From Deltaproteobacteria bacterium (GTDB lineage: Bacteria > Myxococcota_A > Polyangia > Haliangiales > Haliangiaceae), in NCBI GenBank assembly GCA_013813945.1, contig JACCQV010000045.1, positions 1 through 7,044 on the forward strand: a stretch of DNA of 7,044 bases, read 5' to 3'. The translations under genes were made by a program, and so were the position numbers. Within the stretch, counting starts at the first letter, position 1. Each line of letters opens with the position of its first letter. Below are positions 6,109-7,044 of the stretch, one piece after another. The notes beneath the pieces were generated by a model. The model saw only the letters and a list, made by a program, of their open reading frames with translations, was not told where the DNA came from and made no database searches.

Positions 6109-6218
6109 CTTCGCTTCGTCTGGCGGGGCTGGACGGTCGAGTGTCGTGATGGTCCGCAGGCGCGTGTGCGTCAGCGGTCGTGCTGTGTCGTGAGTGTTTC
6201 GTTCAACCGGAGGTTCGT
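6109..6218 (+). other. 110-bp gap between nfeD-like and flotillin genes
   Basis: This is non-coding on the plus strand. It holds a nine-base direct repeat GTGTCGTGA (6141-6149 and 6185-6193) and, at its end, the flotillin ribosome-binding site GGAGG (6209-6213, 5 nt before the ATG). I see no clear promoter and no intrinsic terminator. The gap is longer than usual for a tightly coupled pair, so a separate flotillin promoter is possible but not shown. Confidence 0.4.
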
Positions 6219-7044
6219 ATGGACAAGATCCCACCTGAAATTCTCGGCGGAGTAGGGGCCGGCGTCGCCGTCCTCCTCGTGCTGATCATCCTTCGCTACC
6301 TGCTGCGGATCTGCAGGCCGAACGAGATCCTGATCTTCTCCGGTCGCAAGCACAAGACTCCGGATGGACGCACGGTCGGCTACCGCGTCGTGTTCGGTGG
6401 CCGCGGCATGCGAATCCCGGTCGTCGAGAGCGTCCACGAGATGGACGTCTCGCTGATCTCGGTACCGATGCAGGTCCAGGGCGCGTACTCCGAGGGCGGC
6501 ATTCCGCTCAACGTTCACGCGATCGCGAACATCAAGGTGTCCACGGATCGCCGGTTCGTCGGCAACGCGATCGAGCGCTTCCTCGGTATGGGGCGCAACG
6601 AGATCGCGCGCGTCGTCAAGGAGACCCTCGAAGGTCACCTCCGCGGCGTGTGCGCGACGCTGACGCCGGAGGAGATCAACCAGGATCGCCTGAAGTTCGC
6701 GCGCCAGCTCGAGCAGTCGGCGGGCCCTGACCTCGAGAAGATGGGCCTCGAGCTCGACGTCCTCAAGATCCAGCACATCGCGGACGACCGGAACTACCTC
6801 GAGAGCATCGGCCGCCAGCGGATCGCCGAGATCCTGCGGACGGCGGAGGTCGCGGAGTCCGATGCCGTGCGGCTCGCGGAGCAGGCCGAGGCGGGTGCAC
6901 GCGCACGCGGCGAGGTCGCGATGACGAACGCGCAAGCAGCGGTCCAGCGCAAGCAGAACGAGCTCCGCCAGATCAAGGCAGAGGTCGATGGCGAAGCGGG
7001 TTCCGAGGAGAATCGTGCCGAGGCCGCTGGCCAGCAGGCGCGCG
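6219..7044 (+). CDS. Flotillin/SPFH domain protein (3' partial)
   Basis: The ATG at 6219 follows GGAGG with a 5-nt spacer, and 275 codons are visible with no stop before the window end. Residues about 10-31 form one hydrophobic membrane anchor (AGVAVLLVLIILRYLL). Residues about 33-190 form the SPFH/PHB domain, with PNEILIFSGRK at the start and IPLNVHAIANIKVS centrally. IADDRNYLESIGRQRIAEI (187-205) is the boundary motif seen in true flotillins (compare DDxxYLxSxGK/R in eukaryotic proteins). After that comes an Ala/Glu/Arg-rich coiled coil (about 200-275), which continues off the window. Flotillins oligomerise at the inner membrane and organise detergent-resistant microdomains that affect signalling, secretion and fluidity. 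Family members are typically about 450-550 residues, so roughly half is missing. The upstream NfeD-like gene is its usual partner. Whether it is FloA-, FloT- or YqiK-like cannot be settled without the C-terminus, though the long coil argues against short FloA. Confidence 0.93.
   Translation, partial: MDKIPPEILGGVGAGVAVLLVLIILRYLLRICRPNEILIFSGRKHKTPDGRTVGYRVVFGGRGMRIPVVESVHEMDVSLISVPMQVQGAYSEGGIPLNVHAIANIKVSTDRRFVGNAIERFLGMGRNEIARVVKETLEGHLRGVCATLTPEEINQDRLKFARQLEQSAGPDLEKMGLELDVLKIQHIADDRNYLESIGRQRIAEILRTAEVAESDAVRLAEQAEAGARARGEVAMTNAQAAVQRKQNELRQIKAEVDGEAGSEENRAEAAGQQAR

Noticed and set aside
6141..6193. Direct repeat GTGTCGTGA (6141-6149, 6185-6193) as an operator
   Set aside because: It is only nine bases, not placed against a promoter, and in GC-rich DNA may be chance; recorded in the gap entry but not promoted.
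6171..6935. A 254-codon minus-strand frame opposite the flotillin
   Set aside because: It is a shadow of the flotillin reading frame, which has a strong ribosome-binding site and a clear SPFH domain.
1..7044. CRISPR, tRNA, rRNA, insertion sequence, toxin-antitoxin or phage-defence cassette
   Set aside because: I saw no regularly spaced repeats, no cloverleaf-like conserved RNA sequence, no transposase-like frame and no defence-family gene; the exonuclease alone is not evidence of a defence system.

Overview
The window is a high-GC, strongly GC3-biased bacterial segment, densely packed with genes on both strands. The best taxonomic hint is the first gene, which ends in a domain resembling the AgmX/PglI C-terminal domain of myxobacteria. 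Several short lipoprotein signals and the gene mix also fit Myxococcota (order level not resolvable here). This is an inference from domain content; no rRNA or other marker gene is present.

Layout. (1) 1-918, plus strand: C-terminal bulk of a lipoprotein with a FecR-like domain, a long Pro/Ala/charged linker and an AgmX/PglI-like C-terminal domain; its true start lies upstream. (2) 936-1808 (or 1823), minus strand: a stand-alone 5'-3' exonuclease of the PolA-N-domain/flap-endonuclease type with its acidic motifs intact. Its stop meets the first gene across a small three-copy repeat. (3) 1838-3655 and 3652-5007, plus strand: a two-gene unit of a DUF885 metallopeptidase-like lipoprotein and an APC/LAT-type amino acid permease, joined by a GTGA start/stop overlap. 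(4) 4984-5499, minus strand: a TlpA/thioredoxin-like lipoprotein with a WCQHC active site, overlapping the permease end by 24 bp. (5) 5581-6108 and 6219-7044 (cut by the window end), plus strand: an NfeD-like membrane protein followed by a flotillin/SPFH protein. This pair is a well-known membrane-microdomain gene couple.

How the genes may work together. The peptidase and permease plausibly form a peptide-degradation plus amino-acid-uptake unit. NfeD and flotillin form the usual membrane-organising pair. The thioredoxin-like lipoprotein is transcribed divergently from that pair across a short region holding a bulged inverted repeat. The exonuclease looks like a separate housekeeping or repair gene.

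I found no CRISPR array, tRNA, rRNA, insertion sequence, toxin-antitoxin pair or recognisable defence cassette. The regulatory signals listed are short and were judged by eye. Nothing here is clearly a new system. The points most worth a second look are the start-codon choices that decide localisation, the very tight divergent starts at 1809-1837, the repeat at the convergent stops, and the two inverted-repeat elements.
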